From: Aliivibrio salmonicida LFI1238
GTDB lineage: Bacteria; Pseudomonadota; Gammaproteobacteria; Enterobacterales; Vibrionaceae
Assembly (NCBI RefSeq): GCF_000196495.1
Contig: NC_011312.1
Location: 2,852,001-2,916,000, forward strand
DNA length: 64,000 nucleotides
Reading direction: 5' to 3'
The notes below the pieces were generated by a model. That model had not been told where the DNA came from, made no database searches, and worked only from the letters and a program-made list of their open reading frames with translations. The stretch's first letter is position 1. Every line of letters begins with the position of its first letter. Below are positions 1 to 7,780 of this stretch, in pieces. The translations under genes were made by a program, and so were the position numbers.

Positions 1-2405
1 TCTTGTTTCGGGTTCTTTTGAGCATAACCACGTAAATGAATACCTTGACGTAAATGGTCCATCGCCGCTAAGTGCTCTTTCCATAATCCATCAAGCGTTT
101 GCAGCATCACGGCTTTTTCAAAGTTACGTAGAACAGATTCGCCAACAGACTCTTCTTTCTCTTTATAAACTTGGAATGCACTTTCAATAATTTTTTCACG
201 TAGGTTATCTTCATGAAGTTTATTATCGCTATCTAGCCATTCTTGAATTGGTAAATCCAAATCAAAATCAGTGCGTAGGCGAGTCGTTAACCCTTCAACA
301 TCCCACATTTCTTCTAATGATTGTGGCGGAATATACTGACCAAACAACCCTTCAAGTACGTCTTGACGATTATGATTAATCATTTCACTGATATCATCAA
401 CGTTCATTAACTCATCACGTAATTCATAAACGACTTTACGTTGGTCATTTGCAACATCATCGTATTCAAGTAATTGTTTACGAATATCGAAGTTACGACC
501 TTCAACTTTACGTTGTGCGTTTTCTATCGCTTTAGTTACCCAAGGATGCTCAATCGCTTCGCCTTCTTCCATACCTAACTTTTTCATCATGTTAGACACA
601 CGATCTGAAGCAAAGATACGCATTAACGCATCTTCCATTGATAAGTAGAAACGTGAAGAACCAGCATCACCTTGACGACCAGCACGACCACGTAATTGAT
701 TATCAATACGACGTGATTCATGACGTTCTGTACCAATAATATGAAGACCACCAGCAGTCAAAACCGTATCATGCGCTTCTTTCCAAGCCGCTTTAATGGT
801 TTGAACTTGTTCCGCAGACGGATTATCTAACTTAGCAACTTCTGCTTGCCAGTTACCACCCAACACGATATCAGTACCACGACCAGCCATGTTTGTAGCA
901 ATAGTTACGGCGCTTGACGTACCCGCATTAGCAACGATATCGGCTTCTTGTTCATGGAACTTAGCATTAAGAACGTTGTGCTTAATTTTTGCTGTTTTCA
1001 ATGCATTTGAAAGTAATTCAGATTTTTCAATTGAAACAGTACCAACCAATACTGGCTGACCACGTTCAGAACACGCTTTTATGTCCTCAATGATAGCTGC
1101 AAATTTTTCAGCTTCAGTCATGTAGACCAAATCGCCCATGTCATTACGAGTCATTGGACGGTTCGTTGGGATAACAACCGTATCTAAACCATAAATAGAT
1201 TGGAACTCAAAAGCTTCAGTATCAGCGGTACCCGTCATTCCAGATAGTTTGTCATATAAACGGAAGAAGTTTTGGAATGTGATAGAAGCTAATGTTTGGT
1301 TTTCATTTTGAATTTTCACACCTTCTTTCGCTTCTACAGCTTGGTGCAACCCTTCAGACCAACGACGACCAGGCATAGTACGGCCAGTATGTTCATCAAC
1401 GATGATAACTTCATCGTCTTTTACAATATAATCGACGTCTTTTTCAAACAATACATGAGCACGTAATGCCGCATTGATATGATGAAGTAAACTAATGTTA
1501 GCAGGAGAATATAACGTATCCTCTTCTTCCATTAAGCCTTCATCTTTTAGTAATTGTTCAACAAATTCTTGACCATTTTCAGTTAAATGAGTTTGCTTGC
1601 CTTTTTCATCTAATGTGTAATGACCTTCACCACGGTAATCTTCGCTGTCTTCTTCATCTTGTTTAACAAGTTGAGGGATCAGTATATTGATACGGGTGTA
1701 TAGTTCAGAACTGTCGTCTGCAGGACCAGAAATGATCAATGGAGTACGAGCTTCATCGATTAAAATGGAATCCACTTCATCGATTACCGCAAAATAACGC
1801 TCACGTTGAACACGGTCTTCAGCACGGAAAGCCATGTTGTCACGTAGATAGTCAAAACCAAACTCATTGTTTGTTCCGTATAATATATCGGATTGATAAG
1901 CTAATTTTTTTTCTTGCGGTGGCATATTCGGTACATTAATACCAACTGTCATGCCTAAGAATTCAAATAATTCGCGGTTTGTCTCTGCATCACGCTTAGC
2001 AAGGTAATCATTCACAGTAACAACATGAACACCTTTACCTGTTAACGCATTTAAGTAACATGGTAGGGTTGCCGTTAATGTTTTACCTTCACCTGTACGC
2101 ATTTCTGCGATTTGGCTATCGTTTAGCACCATGCCGCCAATCATTTGTACATCAAAATGACGCATGCCATATAAACGCTTAGAAGCTTCACGAACTGTTG
2201 CGAATGCTTCTGGCAGTAAATCATCTAAAGATTCACCTTGTTCTAAACGTGAACGGAACTCTATCGTTTTCGCTTTTAATTCTTCGTCTTGTAATGATTC
2301 GAATTGTGGTTCAAGTTTATTAATTTGGTCAACAATTTTACGTAGCTTACGTAATGTACGATCATTACGGCTACCAATAACTTTAGTTAGGATTTTAGAA
2401 AACAT
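1..2405 (-). CDS. secA: SecA, preprotein translocase ATPase (C-terminus outside window)
   Basis: SecA is the cytoplasmic motor that pushes unfolded preproteins through SecYEG. Translating from the ATG at 2405 gives MFSKILTKVIGSRNDRTLRK, the family's usual N-terminus, followed by the Walker A region MRTGEGKT, the Walker B region DEVDSILIDEARTP, the helicase motif TNMAGRGTDIVLGG and RRIDNQLRGRAGRQGD. About 801 codons are present. The family is usually about 900 residues, so the C-terminal linker and zinc-binding tail lie beyond the left edge. The gene faces away from dciA. The lpxC-secM-secA order of E. coli is broken here by dciA and by a small ORF at 2541-2678 on the same strand. Identity is certain; only the end is missing. 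Confidence 0.98.
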   Translation of the reverse strand, partial: MFSKILTKVIGSRNDRTLRKLRKIVDQINKLEPQFESLQDEELKAKTIEFRSRLEQGESLDDLLPEAFATVREASKRLYGMRHFDVQMIGGMVLNDSQIAEMRTGEGKTLTATLPCYLNALTGKGVHVVTVNDYLAKRDAETNRELFEFLGMTVGINVPNMPPQEKKLAYQSDILYGTNNEFGFDYLRDNMAFRAEDRVQRERYFAVIDEVDSILIDEARTPLIISGPADDSSELYTRINILIPQLVKQDEEDSEDYRGEGHYTLDEKGKQTHLTENGQEFVEQLLKDEGLMEEEDTLYSPANISLLHHINAALRAHVLFEKDVDYIVKDDEVIIVDEHTGRTMPGRRWSEGLHQAVEAKEGVKIQNENQTLASITFQNFFRLYDKLSGMTGTADTEAFEFQSIYGLDTVVIPTNRPMTRNDMGDLVYMTEAEKFAAIIEDIKACSERGQPVLVGTVSIEKSELLSNALKTAKIKHNVLNAKFHEQEADIVANAGTSSAVTIATNMAGRGTDIVLGGNWQAEVAKLDNPSAEQVQTIKAAWKEAHDTVLTAGGLHIIGTERHESRRIDNQLRGRAGRQGDAGSSRFYLSMEDALMRIFASDRVSNMMKKLGMEEGEAIEHPWVTKAIENAQRKVEGRNFDIRKQLLEYDDVANDQRKVVYELRDELMNVDDISEMINHNRQDVLEGLFGQYIPPQSLEEMWDVEGLTTRLRTDFDLDLPIQEWLDSDNKLHEDNLREKIIESAFQVYKEKEESVGESVLRNFEKAVMLQTLDGLWKEHLAAMDHLRQGIHLRGYAQKNPKQ

Positions 2406-2718
2406 GATTCCGTTGCTTCTCTTATCTCTTGATCGTAATAGATCGTTTAATTTGAAATTTGAATCAATCACCTAGAGAAATTACTCTAAGAAAAATACTT
2501 CTTCGGTATAATTATTTTATGGGGATGAGGCAATGATTTTTCAAGGCCTGAGCTGATGGTTGTGTTGCTTATCAGCATAAGTAATAATTAAGAAAGTATA
2601 AGCGATAATGTAAAGCAATCCTAAGTTAAATCCGTAGAGTTTGATTTCAATTCTGAAAAATTCAGATCTAATTGGCATTTATGACTTTTTCCTAGCTTAT
2701 TTATGAGATATACCAATA
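2406..2718. other. secA/dciA divergent intergenic region
   Basis: This 313-base gap separates the divergent secA and dciA starts and must hold promoters for both. It is A/T-rich. Besides the 45-codon ORF at 2541-2678, I see a small hairpin between that ORF and secA (TAGAG paired with CTCTA, about 2475-2490). I could not assign clear -35/-10 pairs for either gene. No terminator-like hairpin with a T-run is visible before secA. Confidence 0.5.
2541..2678 (-). CDS. Candidate 45-residue membrane leader peptide upstream of secA
   Basis: I do not recognise this ORF. It starts at an ATG with an in-frame TAA directly before it, so no longer version exists, and it has an AGGA about 11 bases upstream as a possible ribosome site. 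The product starts MPIRSEFFRIEIKLYG, has a hydrophobic stretch at about residues 16-35 (GLLYIIAYTFLIITYA core) and a polar tail ending HNHQLRP then TGA. Net positive charge before the hydrophobic segment fits an N-in membrane helix. It ends 135 bases before the secA start, on the same strand, in a 313-base gap that otherwise holds only promoters. Enterobacteria carry the SecM arrest peptide upstream of secA, and the Arg-Pro-stop ending recalls TnaC. Function is inference; it could be a chance ORF. Confidence 0.4.
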   Translation of the reverse strand: MPIRSEFFRIEIKLYGFNLGLLYIIAYTFLIITYADKQHNHQLRP

Positions 2719-3186
2719 ATGCGTGACCATAGACCTCAACCGGCAAATGATTTTTTCAATAATACTCGATTTAAAGATCTACAAGAAAAAGCGATTATTT
2801 TGTCTAAATTATCCCATGTTTTAAAAGATTCATTGCCTAAAGGCTGTGAAGATCATTGCCGTGTGGCAAATTATCGCCAAGGATCTTTAGTGATCGAAGT
2901 GTCAAGCAGTGTCTGGGCAACACGAATAAACTATGAGCGATTAACGATACTGTCTACATTTCGTAAGCACGGCCTACCAGGATTATCGAACTTAGAGGTT
3001 AAGATCAACCCAGATCTCGCTCGATCTTTTGTGGGAGAAAAGCCTGAGGTTTATAAAACAGAAACGCAGGCAAAACGAGAGTTATCTAAAGCAGCCGCAA
3101 GTGCTTTGGAAATGGTTGCAGAAACCGCTTCACCAAAATTAAAAAAACGCTTAGAGAGCCTAGCTGCCTTGGCAAATAAAAAATAA
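2719..3186 (+). CDS. dciA: DciA, DUF721-family replicative helicase loader
   Basis: DciA proteins (DUF721) bring the replicative helicase DnaB to the chromosome in bacteria that lack the phage-derived loaders DnaC or DnaI. This 155-residue protein has the usual two-part build: an N-terminal KH-like fold (about residues 20-110, including the core GSLVIEVSSSVWATRINYER) and a basic, probably disordered tail rich in Lys and Ala (about 111-155). Length and tail fit Vibrio DciA. It sits between lpxC and secA, diverges from secA, and converges on lpxC with a shared terminator at 3204-3237. The start is weakly supported: GAGAT about 9 bases upstream is the best ribosome-site match. Family assignment comes from sequence character and context. 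Confidence 0.85.
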   Translation: MRDHRPQPANDFFNNTRFKDLQEKAIILSKLSHVLKDSLPKGCEDHCRVANYRQGSLVIEVSSSVWATRINYERLTILSTFRKHGLPGLSNLEVKINPDLARSFVGEKPEVYKTETQAKRELSKAAASALEMVAETASPKLKKRLESLAALANKK

Positions 3187-3203
3187 GCTTTATTCTTCAG
3201 ACA

Positions 3204-3237
3204 TAAAAAAAGCCAAGCAATGCTTGGCTTTTTTATT
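3204..3237. terminator. Bidirectional terminator, dciA / lpxC
   Basis: A perfect stem AGCCAAGCA/TGCTTGGCT is flanked by an A-run on the left and a T-run on the right. It works as an intrinsic terminator in both directions for the converging dciA and lpxC genes. Confidence 0.9.
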
Positions 3238-3248
3238 TCGATGATAGT

Positions 3249-4166
3249 TTACGCAAGAACCATTCCCGGTTGCATAAACGCAACTGGAGAGTCTTTTTCA
3301 TCTTCAATGGTTGTCCACTCCCATGCTTCTTGATCAGCAAGAACGGCACGGAGCAACTGATTATTTAGTGCATGACCTGATTTATAAGCACTTAACTCAC
3401 CAAGAATACTATGACCACACATATAAAGGTCGCCAACAGCATCTAGTACTTTATGTGTTACAAATTCATTTTCAAAACGTAACCCGTCTTCATTAAGAAT
3501 ACGGTAATCATCTAGTACAATAGCACAATCAAAACTGCCGCCTAAACATAGGTTTTGTGATTGTAAGTACTCGATATCACGCATGAACCCAAAAGTACGG
3601 GCACGTGAAATATCTTTAATAAACGATTGGCTTGAAAATTCAAACACTAATTTTTGGTCATCAGATTCAATCGCAGGGTGATTGAAGTCAATTGTGAAAT
3701 CTAAGCGGAAACCGTTATAAGGACGAATTTCAGCCCACTTATCACCATCTTCAATGCGAACAGGTTTCTTAATACGAATGAATTTCTTCGCTGTATTAAG
3801 TTCTTCAATACCCGCAGATTGTAAAAGATAAACAAAAGGACTCGCACTGCCATCCATAATTGGAATTTCAGGAGCATCGACTTCGATAACTACGTTATCA
3901 ATACCAACGCCCGCTAATGCAGCGTTTAAGTGTTCAACCGTTGAGATTCGTACGCCATCATCATTAACTAACGCTGTGCATAGCATAGTATCGCGAACTG
4001 ACTCTGGATCCGCAGGGAAATCAACCGGTGGATTAAGGTCTGTACGACGATAAATTACACCTGTATTTGCCGCTGCAGGACGAAGAGTAAGCGTGACTTT
4101 ACGGCCTGAGTGTAAACCCACCCCTGTCATTTGCACTATACTTTTCAGTGTACGTTGTCTGATCAT
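3249..4166 (-). CDS. lpxC: LpxC, UDP-3-O-acyl-N-acetylglucosamine deacetylase
   Basis: This zinc enzyme catalyses the committed step of lipid A synthesis in the cytoplasm. I take the ATG at 4166 ([20 protein letters not shown]) and not an upstream ATG at 4205, because it gives 305 residues, the E. coli length, and begins at the conserved N-terminus. His79 ([10 protein letters not shown]) and the later [10 protein letters not shown] and [11 protein letters not shown] motifs supply the zinc and catalytic residues. It is the last gene of the dcw cluster, 105 bases after ftsZ. A 9-bp-stem hairpin at 4196-4224 lies in the leader. In enterobacteria FtsH controls LpxC through a C-terminal degron; here the tail is MQPGMVLA, which ends in the hydrophobic style of that degron. 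Confidence 0.98.
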
Positions 4167-4195
4167 ATGCTCATCCCAACTTAAATATACTTGAA

Positions 4196-4224
4196 TCCAA
4201 ACCAATTCAATGAACTGGTTTGGA
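4196..4224 (-). promoter_or_regulatory. Hairpin between ftsZ and lpxC
   Basis: TCCAAACCA pairs perfectly with TGGTTTGGA around an 11-base loop that can pair further (TTC/GAA). It has no T-run on the minus strand, so it is not a classic terminator. It sits 30 bases before the chosen lpxC start, so it may be an RNA-processing or stability element between the ftsZ and lpxC messages. Confidence 0.5.
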
Positions 4225-4271
4225 ATTTTAGCATAAGTCTTCTAATAAAACCAAATCGTTTTGATGATTAA

Positions 4272-5507
4272 TTAGTCAGCTTGACGACGTAAGAACGCCG
4301 GGATATCTAAATAATCTTCTTTTTGATCTGGTTTAGCTTGTGCTGCACCTGCATTTTGAACACCAGCCGCCGGAGAGGTCGATGTTGTTTGCTGTGATGC
4401 TGGTTTAGTTACTTGCACATTTTGTGCCGCTTTCTCAACAACCGGTTCAACAACGGGAGCTTCTGCCTTTGGCTTAACTTGAGCCGCTGGTGTTTGTTGT
4501 GCTGGCGCTGATGTTGCTTTATTTGTTACTAATGTAATTTCAGGCTTTTTTTCAGTGCCGATACCAGTCGCAACTACAGTAACTCGAATTTCATCAGTCA
4601 TATCAGGGTCTAAAGACGTACCAATAACGACTGTCGCATTATCTGAAGCAAATGCTTTTACTGTGTTACCAACGGTTTCAAATTCGTCAAGGCGCATATC
4701 AAGACCAGCAGTAATGTTAACAAGAACACCACGAGCACCAGCCAAATCGATATCTTCAAGCAATGGGCTTGAGATAGCCATCTCAGCCGCTTCTTCTGCT
4801 CTTTCTTCACCAACGGCGACGCCGCTACCCATCATTGCATGTCCCATTTCAGACATTACCGTACGAACATCCGCGAAATCGACGTTGATCATACCTGGAC
4901 GAGTAATTAACTCAGCAATACCTTGAACTGCATTACGAAGAACATCATTTGCTTTCGCAAACGCTTCTAATAACGTAATACCACGACCAAGTACTTTAAG
5001 TAATTTTTCATTTGGAATCGTAATTAATGAATCAACATGTTTTGATAATTCTTCGATTCCTTGCTCAGCAAAAGCAAGACGCTTACGACCTTCAAAGCTA
5101 AATGGCTTTGTTACGACAGCAACGGTCAAGATGTTCAGCTCTCTTGCAACTTCAGCAATAATTGGAGCCGCACCAGTACCTGTACCGCCACCCATGCCCG
5201 CTGCAATAAATACCATATCGGCACCCATCAGAGCTTCTTTAATCGCTTCTCGATCTTCTAGAGCTGCATCACGGCCTACTTGTGGGTTTGCACCTGCACC
5301 TAAGCCTTTCGTGATGTCTCCACCAATCTGAATAACTGTGTTTACACTCGTCTTACGAAGTGCCTGAGCATCAGTATTTACACTGATAAACTCAACGCCT
5401 TCAATTGACTCACGTACCATGTGTTCAATGGCATTACCGCCACCGCCACCTACACCAACAACTTTAATTACTGCGTCGTCGGACATTTCCATCATCGGCT
5501 CAAACAT
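4272..5507 (-). CDS. ftsZ: FtsZ, tubulin-like division GTPase
   Basis: FtsZ polymerises into the Z-ring that recruits the divisome. The 411-residue protein shows the GTP-binding signature GGGTGTG (residues 107-113), the T7 loop NVDFADV (208-214) that completes the GTPase site of the neighbouring subunit, a low-complexity Ala/Pro/Gln/Val linker (about 320-396), and the conserved C-terminal peptide DYLDIPAFLRRQAD that binds FtsA and ZipA. It is 32 bases after ftsA and followed by lpxC, the classic order. The linker is a little longer than in E. coli FtsZ (383 residues), which is typical variation. Confidence 0.99.
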   Translation of the reverse strand: MFEPMMEMSDDAVIKVVGVGGGGGNAIEHMVRESIEGVEFISVNTDAQALRKTSVNTVIQIGGDITKGLGAGANPQVGRDAALEDREAIKEALMGADMVFIAAGMGGGTGTGAAPIIAEVARELNILTVAVVTKPFSFEGRKRLAFAEQGIEELSKHVDSLITIPNEKLLKVLGRGITLLEAFAKANDVLRNAVQGIAELITRPGMINVDFADVRTVMSEMGHAMMGSGVAVGEERAEEAAEMAISSPLLEDIDLAGARGVLVNITAGLDMRLDEFETVGNTVKAFASDNATVVIGTSLDPDMTDEIRVTVVATGIGTEKKPEITLVTNKATSAPAQQTPAAQVKPKAEAPVVEPVVEKAAQNVQVTKPASQQTTSTSPAAGVQNAGAAQAKPDQKEDYLDIPAFLRRQAD

Positions 5508-5539
5508 TTGTTCTCTCCGTTTCTTCCTGTTCGCTCAGG

Positions 5540-6802
5540 TTAAAACTCTTTTAGTATCCAATTTTTAAATTTCTTAATTACGGTAGTAAACGATTGATGC
5601 TTACTTGGCACATAATCGTCGTCGTCATGAAACTGACTTTCTTTACCGTAATGTAAAAGACCTACCGCTGTTGCTTGATATGGTTCTTTTACGTAATCTG
5701 TTAGGCCTGTTACATCTAGAGGTTGGCCAATTCTTACTTGGGTCTGGAAGACTCGTTCTGCGCAATCAACCAAACCATCAATTTGTGATCCACCACCGGT
5801 CAATACAATACCAGCGGCAAGATGATGCTTAGTTCCTTCAGTACGTAATTTGTCCTGAATCGCGATAATGCGTTGGTTTACTAAGCCTAACAGTTCAGAA
5901 TACCTTGGTTCAATCACTTCTGCTAGCATTCTTCGTTGTAAACTTCTTGATGGACGCCCACCAACACTAGGAACATTGACCGTTTCATCACGATTAATGT
6001 GCTCACTAAGTGCACAACCATACTTTACTTTTAATTTTTCAGCATCGTTAAATGGTGTACCAAAAGCGTAAGCTATATCACTAGTTACTGCATTTCCAGC
6101 ATATGGAAGCACCTCTGCATGACGTAATGAACCATCAGTCCAAATCGCAATATCCATTGTACCTGCGCCGATATCGACAACACAAACACCAAGATCACGT
6201 TCATCTTCAGTGATAACAGCATTACTTGAAGCTAGGCCTGAAAATATAATATGTTCCACTTTCAAGCCACAACGTTCAACGGCCTTCACAATATTCCTTG
6301 CCATATCATTATGGCACGTAATGAGGTGAACGCTCACTTCCATTCTCATACCAGACAAGCCAATTGGATTACGGATGCCTTTTTGAACATCAATCGTAAA
6401 TTCTTGTGGTATTACATGCAGTGTTCGCTGTTCGTCACCGATTTTAACGGATTTTGCAGTATGAATAACACTGTCCATATCATCTTGGGTAACTTCTTCT
6501 TCAGATATCGACCCCATTCCTTTTTCTATCTGGCTCGCAATATGCTTTCCTGATAAAGAAATAAATACAGAAGTAATCGTGCACTCAGCCATCAGTTCAG
6601 CTTGATCAATCGCGCGTTGCACTGATTTCACTACTGACTCAAGGTCATTGACACCACCTTTATCCATTCCACGAGAGGGACACGAACCAGAGCCTATTAC
6701 ACTCACTTGGCCATCAGGTAAAACCTCACCCACGAGTGCGGATACTTTGTTTGTACCTATGTCTAAACCAACAATAATACTGCCTTCTGGCGTTTTACTC
6801 AT
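5540..6802 (-). CDS. ftsA: FtsA, actin-like membrane tether of the Z-ring
   Basis: FtsA anchors FtsZ to the inner membrane and triggers septal wall synthesis. The 420-residue sequence has the actin-fold ATP signatures IIVGLDIGTNKVSALVGE (residues 9-26), VCVVDIGAGTMDIAIW and GIVLTGGGSQIDG, and a C-terminal amphipathic helix, FTTVIKKFKNWILKEF, that inserts into the membrane. The start MSKTPEGS is one base after the ftsQ stop, so translation is likely coupled to ftsQ. As in other gammaproteobacteria, ftsZ promoters may lie within this gene; I did not assign any. Confidence 0.99.
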   Translation of the reverse strand: MSKTPEGSIIVGLDIGTNKVSALVGEVLPDGQVSVIGSGSCPSRGMDKGGVNDLESVVKSVQRAIDQAELMAECTITSVFISLSGKHIASQIEKGMGSISEEEVTQDDMDSVIHTAKSVKIGDEQRTLHVIPQEFTIDVQKGIRNPIGLSGMRMEVSVHLITCHNDMARNIVKAVERCGLKVEHIIFSGLASSNAVITEDERDLGVCVVDIGAGTMDIAIWTDGSLRHAEVLPYAGNAVTSDIAYAFGTPFNDAEKLKVKYGCALSEHINRDETVNVPSVGGRPSRSLQRRMLAEVIEPRYSELLGLVNQRIIAIQDKLRTEGTKHHLAAGIVLTGGGSQIDGLVDCAERVFQTQVRIGQPLDVTGLTDYVKEPYQATAVGLLHYGKESQFHDDDDYVPSKHQSFTTVIKKFKNWILKEF

Positions 6803-6803
6803 G

Positions 6804-7574
6804 TCAATTCTCTTCTTTGTCTTCTAGATTTTCTGATTTCCAGCCAACAGCGGCACCGGTGTCATAACGAAGATCTATGTAATCAATCGAATGTTTCTTA
6901 TCTGCTAATTGCTTATATAAAGCAATAAAGCGTTCCACTCTTTCTTCACGCGCATCGCGACCAAGTTCTAATCGAATACCATTATCGAGAACCACTTGCC
7001 AAGATAATCGTTCAGTTAACGCAACACTGTGAACCGTAATATTTAGTGGTTTAAATTCTTTTTGTAGTTGATGCCAAAAACTCAACACTTCTTTACTGTC
7101 CGTATCTGGACCAAATAATGCAGGCTTTGATTCTAACAAATCGCTCATTGGTGCATTAAAAACAACACCTTCAGGATTAACAATAACGCTGTTATTCCAT
7201 GTTGCTTCCGGTTGATTCTCAACCACAAACACTTTGATCGTTTCTGGCCATTGCTTTCTAACCGAGACTTGAGCTATCCAAGGCAAAGATAACAATGCAT
7301 CTTGCAGTTTATTGACATCCTGAGTCATGAAGGTACCGACAGAATCCATAGATTCAATGGCTCCACGAATATCATCAGCCGTTATATGTTTTAATTGTCC
7401 TTGAATGATCATGTGAGATAAGGGCAATCTATCTTTATCCGTCATCCAGCTAATCGTCGACACTAACAACCAAAGCGAAATGATAATAACAAATAAAAGA
7501 AATAAGCCACCTGGTAAGTGTTTTCTTATTTTCTCTTTATCAAATGATGCATTCATTTTGACAGTCTTAATCAT
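6804..7574 (-). CDS. ftsQ: FtsQ, divisome protein with POTRA domain
   Basis: FtsQ is a bitopic inner-membrane protein linking cytoplasmic and periplasmic divisome parts through FtsB and FtsL. The 256 residues include a short cytoplasmic tail, one transmembrane helix (about 26-43, LFLLFVIIISLWLLVSTI), a POTRA domain (about 52-125, starting PLSHMIIQGQLKHITADDI) and a beta domain. An alternative start, MNASFDKEK, lies six codons in; neither has a strong ribosome site. Upstream, where many gammaproteobacteria have ddlB, there is only a 206-base gap with a strong promoter, so ftsQAZ can be transcribed independently of murC. Confidence 0.95.
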   Translation of the reverse strand: MIKTVKMNASFDKEKIRKHLPGGLFLLFVIIISLWLLVSTISWMTDKDRLPLSHMIIQGQLKHITADDIRGAIESMDSVGTFMTQDVNKLQDALLSLPWIAQVSVRKQWPETIKVFVVENQPEATWNNSVIVNPEGVVFNAPMSDLLESKPALFGPDTDSKEVLSFWHQLQKEFKPLNITVHSVALTERLSWQVVLDNGIRLELGRDAREERVERFIALYKQLADKKHSIDYIDLRYDTGAAVGWKSENLEDKEEN

Positions 7575-7666
7575 ATAATTTTCATAACAGTGTTAATAAA
7601 CAACGTAATGCCTACCTAATTCGCTCAAATAGACATTAAGTAATGCCAAAATGCCATTATCTAATA

Positions 7667-7695
7667 ATTATAGGGTGTAAAAACCCTCTATCCAA
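7667..7695 (-). promoter_or_regulatory. Sigma-70 promoter for ftsQAZ
   Basis: On the minus strand, TTGGAT (7690-7695) and a consensus TATAAT (7667-7672) are separated by exactly 17 bases. They lie about 93 bases before the ftsQ start in the murC-ftsQ gap. The spacer contains the inverted repeat AGGG...CCCT. I infer that it drives ftsQ-ftsA-ftsZ(-lpxC). Confidence 0.7.
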
Positions 7696-7780
7696 TGTTT
7701 GATAGCATATTATTAATACAATGAGGATTCTATCCCATTATGCGTTTTTTTCTTAGTTGTTCTAACTATTTAAACAATAT

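Noticed and set aside
2164..2475. 103-codon plus-strand ORF
   Set aside because: It is a shadow of secA's 5' end on the other strand and has no family features.
4555..4926. 123-codon plus-strand ORF within ftsZ
   Set aside because: Antisense shadow of a certain gene; nothing in it resembles a protein family.
7575..7780. Search for a ddlB remnant
   Set aside because: No reading frame or D-Ala-D-Ala ligase motif of any length is left; only promoter-like DNA remains.
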